Of a stretch of 5,550 nucleotides of DNA, positions 5,222 through 5,550 are shown one piece after another. Under the pieces are notes generated by a model. The model was not told where the DNA came from and did no database searches. It saw nothing but the letters and a program-made list of their open reading frames with translations. Every line of letters starts with the position of its first letter. Position 1 is the first letter of the stretch. Both the position numbers and the translations under genes were made by a program. The DNA is from Legionella longbeachae. GTDB lineage: Bacteria > Pseudomonadota > Gammaproteobacteria > Legionellales > Legionellaceae. Location of the stretch: contig JACPOX010000229.1 in NCBI GenBank assembly GCA_016191305.1, positions 1 to 5,550 of the forward strand. The letters are read 5' to 3'.

Positions 5222-5550
5222 TTATTTCGCTTCAATGTGATGAGTAAATAGTTCGCAACCCCGAGCTCTATATTCTCTATAGTGCAAGCGACTTTGTTCT
5301 TTTTCTGCTTCTATATTGATCACTAATTCCATGACACGTTTAAATCTAGAATAAAAAGGGGGAATGGAATTTGAAAGATTCAATAAAATATCATTAAATC
5401 CTCTTGGCTCTTTTTCATAACCAATTTGTATAGGGGGCGGTGGTTCAGGTCCTTCGCCTTGTAAGTTGTGTGGAATGAAGCTATCTTCTTTGAAAGTCCA
5501 TAATAGTTCATCCAGATATTCAGCATCCTCTTTATGATTGCATAAGACAA
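5222..5550 (-). CDS. holC: DNA polymerase III chi subunit (partial, N-terminus beyond right edge)
   Basis: HolC (chi) pairs with psi (HolD) and tethers the clamp loader to single-strand binding protein at the replication fork. The last 109 codons are present, ending with TAA at 5224-5222. The segment EDAEYLDELLWTFKEDSF followed by IPHNLQGEGPEPPPPIQIGY aligns with E. coli HolC LDEALWARPAESFVPHNLAGEG. The later FNDILLNLS matches its RDILISL region, and HYREYRARGCEL matches RYKAYRVAG. Compared with the 147-residue E. coli protein, about 35-42 N-terminal residues are missing. In many gammaproteobacteria the order is pepA-holC-valS. Here valS does not follow holC; the next gene is the convergent DUF1840 gene. 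Confidence 0.93.
   Translation of the reverse strand, partial: VLCNHKEDAEYLDELLWTFKEDSFIPHNLQGEGPEPPPPIQIGYEKEPRGFNDILLNLSNSIPPFYSRFKRVMELVINIEAEKEQSRLHYREYRARGCELFTHHIEAK

Noticed and set aside
5170..5240. Strong AGGAGG (5170-5175) followed by a short plus-strand frame from ATG 5196
   Set aside because: The ATG is 20 bases away and the frame has only 14 codons plus a stop, running into the holC 3' end; chance is likely.

Overview
The window looks like chromosomal DNA from a Legionella species or close relative. The AT-rich composition, the MurJ and S20 sequences, and a large protein of a type I associate with Legionella all suggest this. Species cannot be fixed from the sequence alone, and I ran no database searches.

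Layout. (1) Positions 1-1251, minus strand: a large open frame running off the left edge (417 codons visible), the most accessory-looking gene here and a candidate secreted effector. (2) 1252-1490: its leader, then a textbook terminator for rpsT. (3) 1491-1757, minus strand: rpsT (ribosomal protein S20) with a GTG start. (4) 1758-1894: a compact divergent promoter region with two nested, nearly concentric inverted repeats. (5) 1895-3472, plus strand: murJ, the lipid II flippase. (6) 3476-4530, plus strand: a peptidase family M17 (leucyl aminopeptidase) gene 3 bp behind murJ, broken by an internal deletion plus frame change. Its catalytic domain is intact, but roughly 110-130 residues before that domain are missing. 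(7) 4550-4701: a 152-bp element bounded by 18-bp inverted repeats, which looks like a small non-autonomous dispersed repeat. (8) 4732-5022, plus strand: a small acidic DUF1840 protein. (9) 5023-5221: a convergent intergenic region with a strong hairpin and seven perfect tandem copies of a 7-bp unit. (10) 5222-5550, minus strand: the C-terminal three quarters of holC (DNA polymerase III chi subunit), running off the right edge.

The housekeeping genes do not form one pathway. S20 serves the 30S ribosome, MurJ carries cell-wall precursor across the inner membrane, and HolC links the clamp loader to SSB. murJ and the M17 gene are spaced like one transcription unit. No stretch longer than 300 bases lacks a gene.

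The points most worth checking are the decayed M17 gene, the unassigned left-hand protein with a possible His/Cys hydrolase arrangement, the symmetrical rpsT/murJ promoter region, the 152-bp element and the heptamer array. I saw no CRISPR array, tRNA, transposase, phage gene or toxin-antitoxin pair, and no clear multi-gene novel system.
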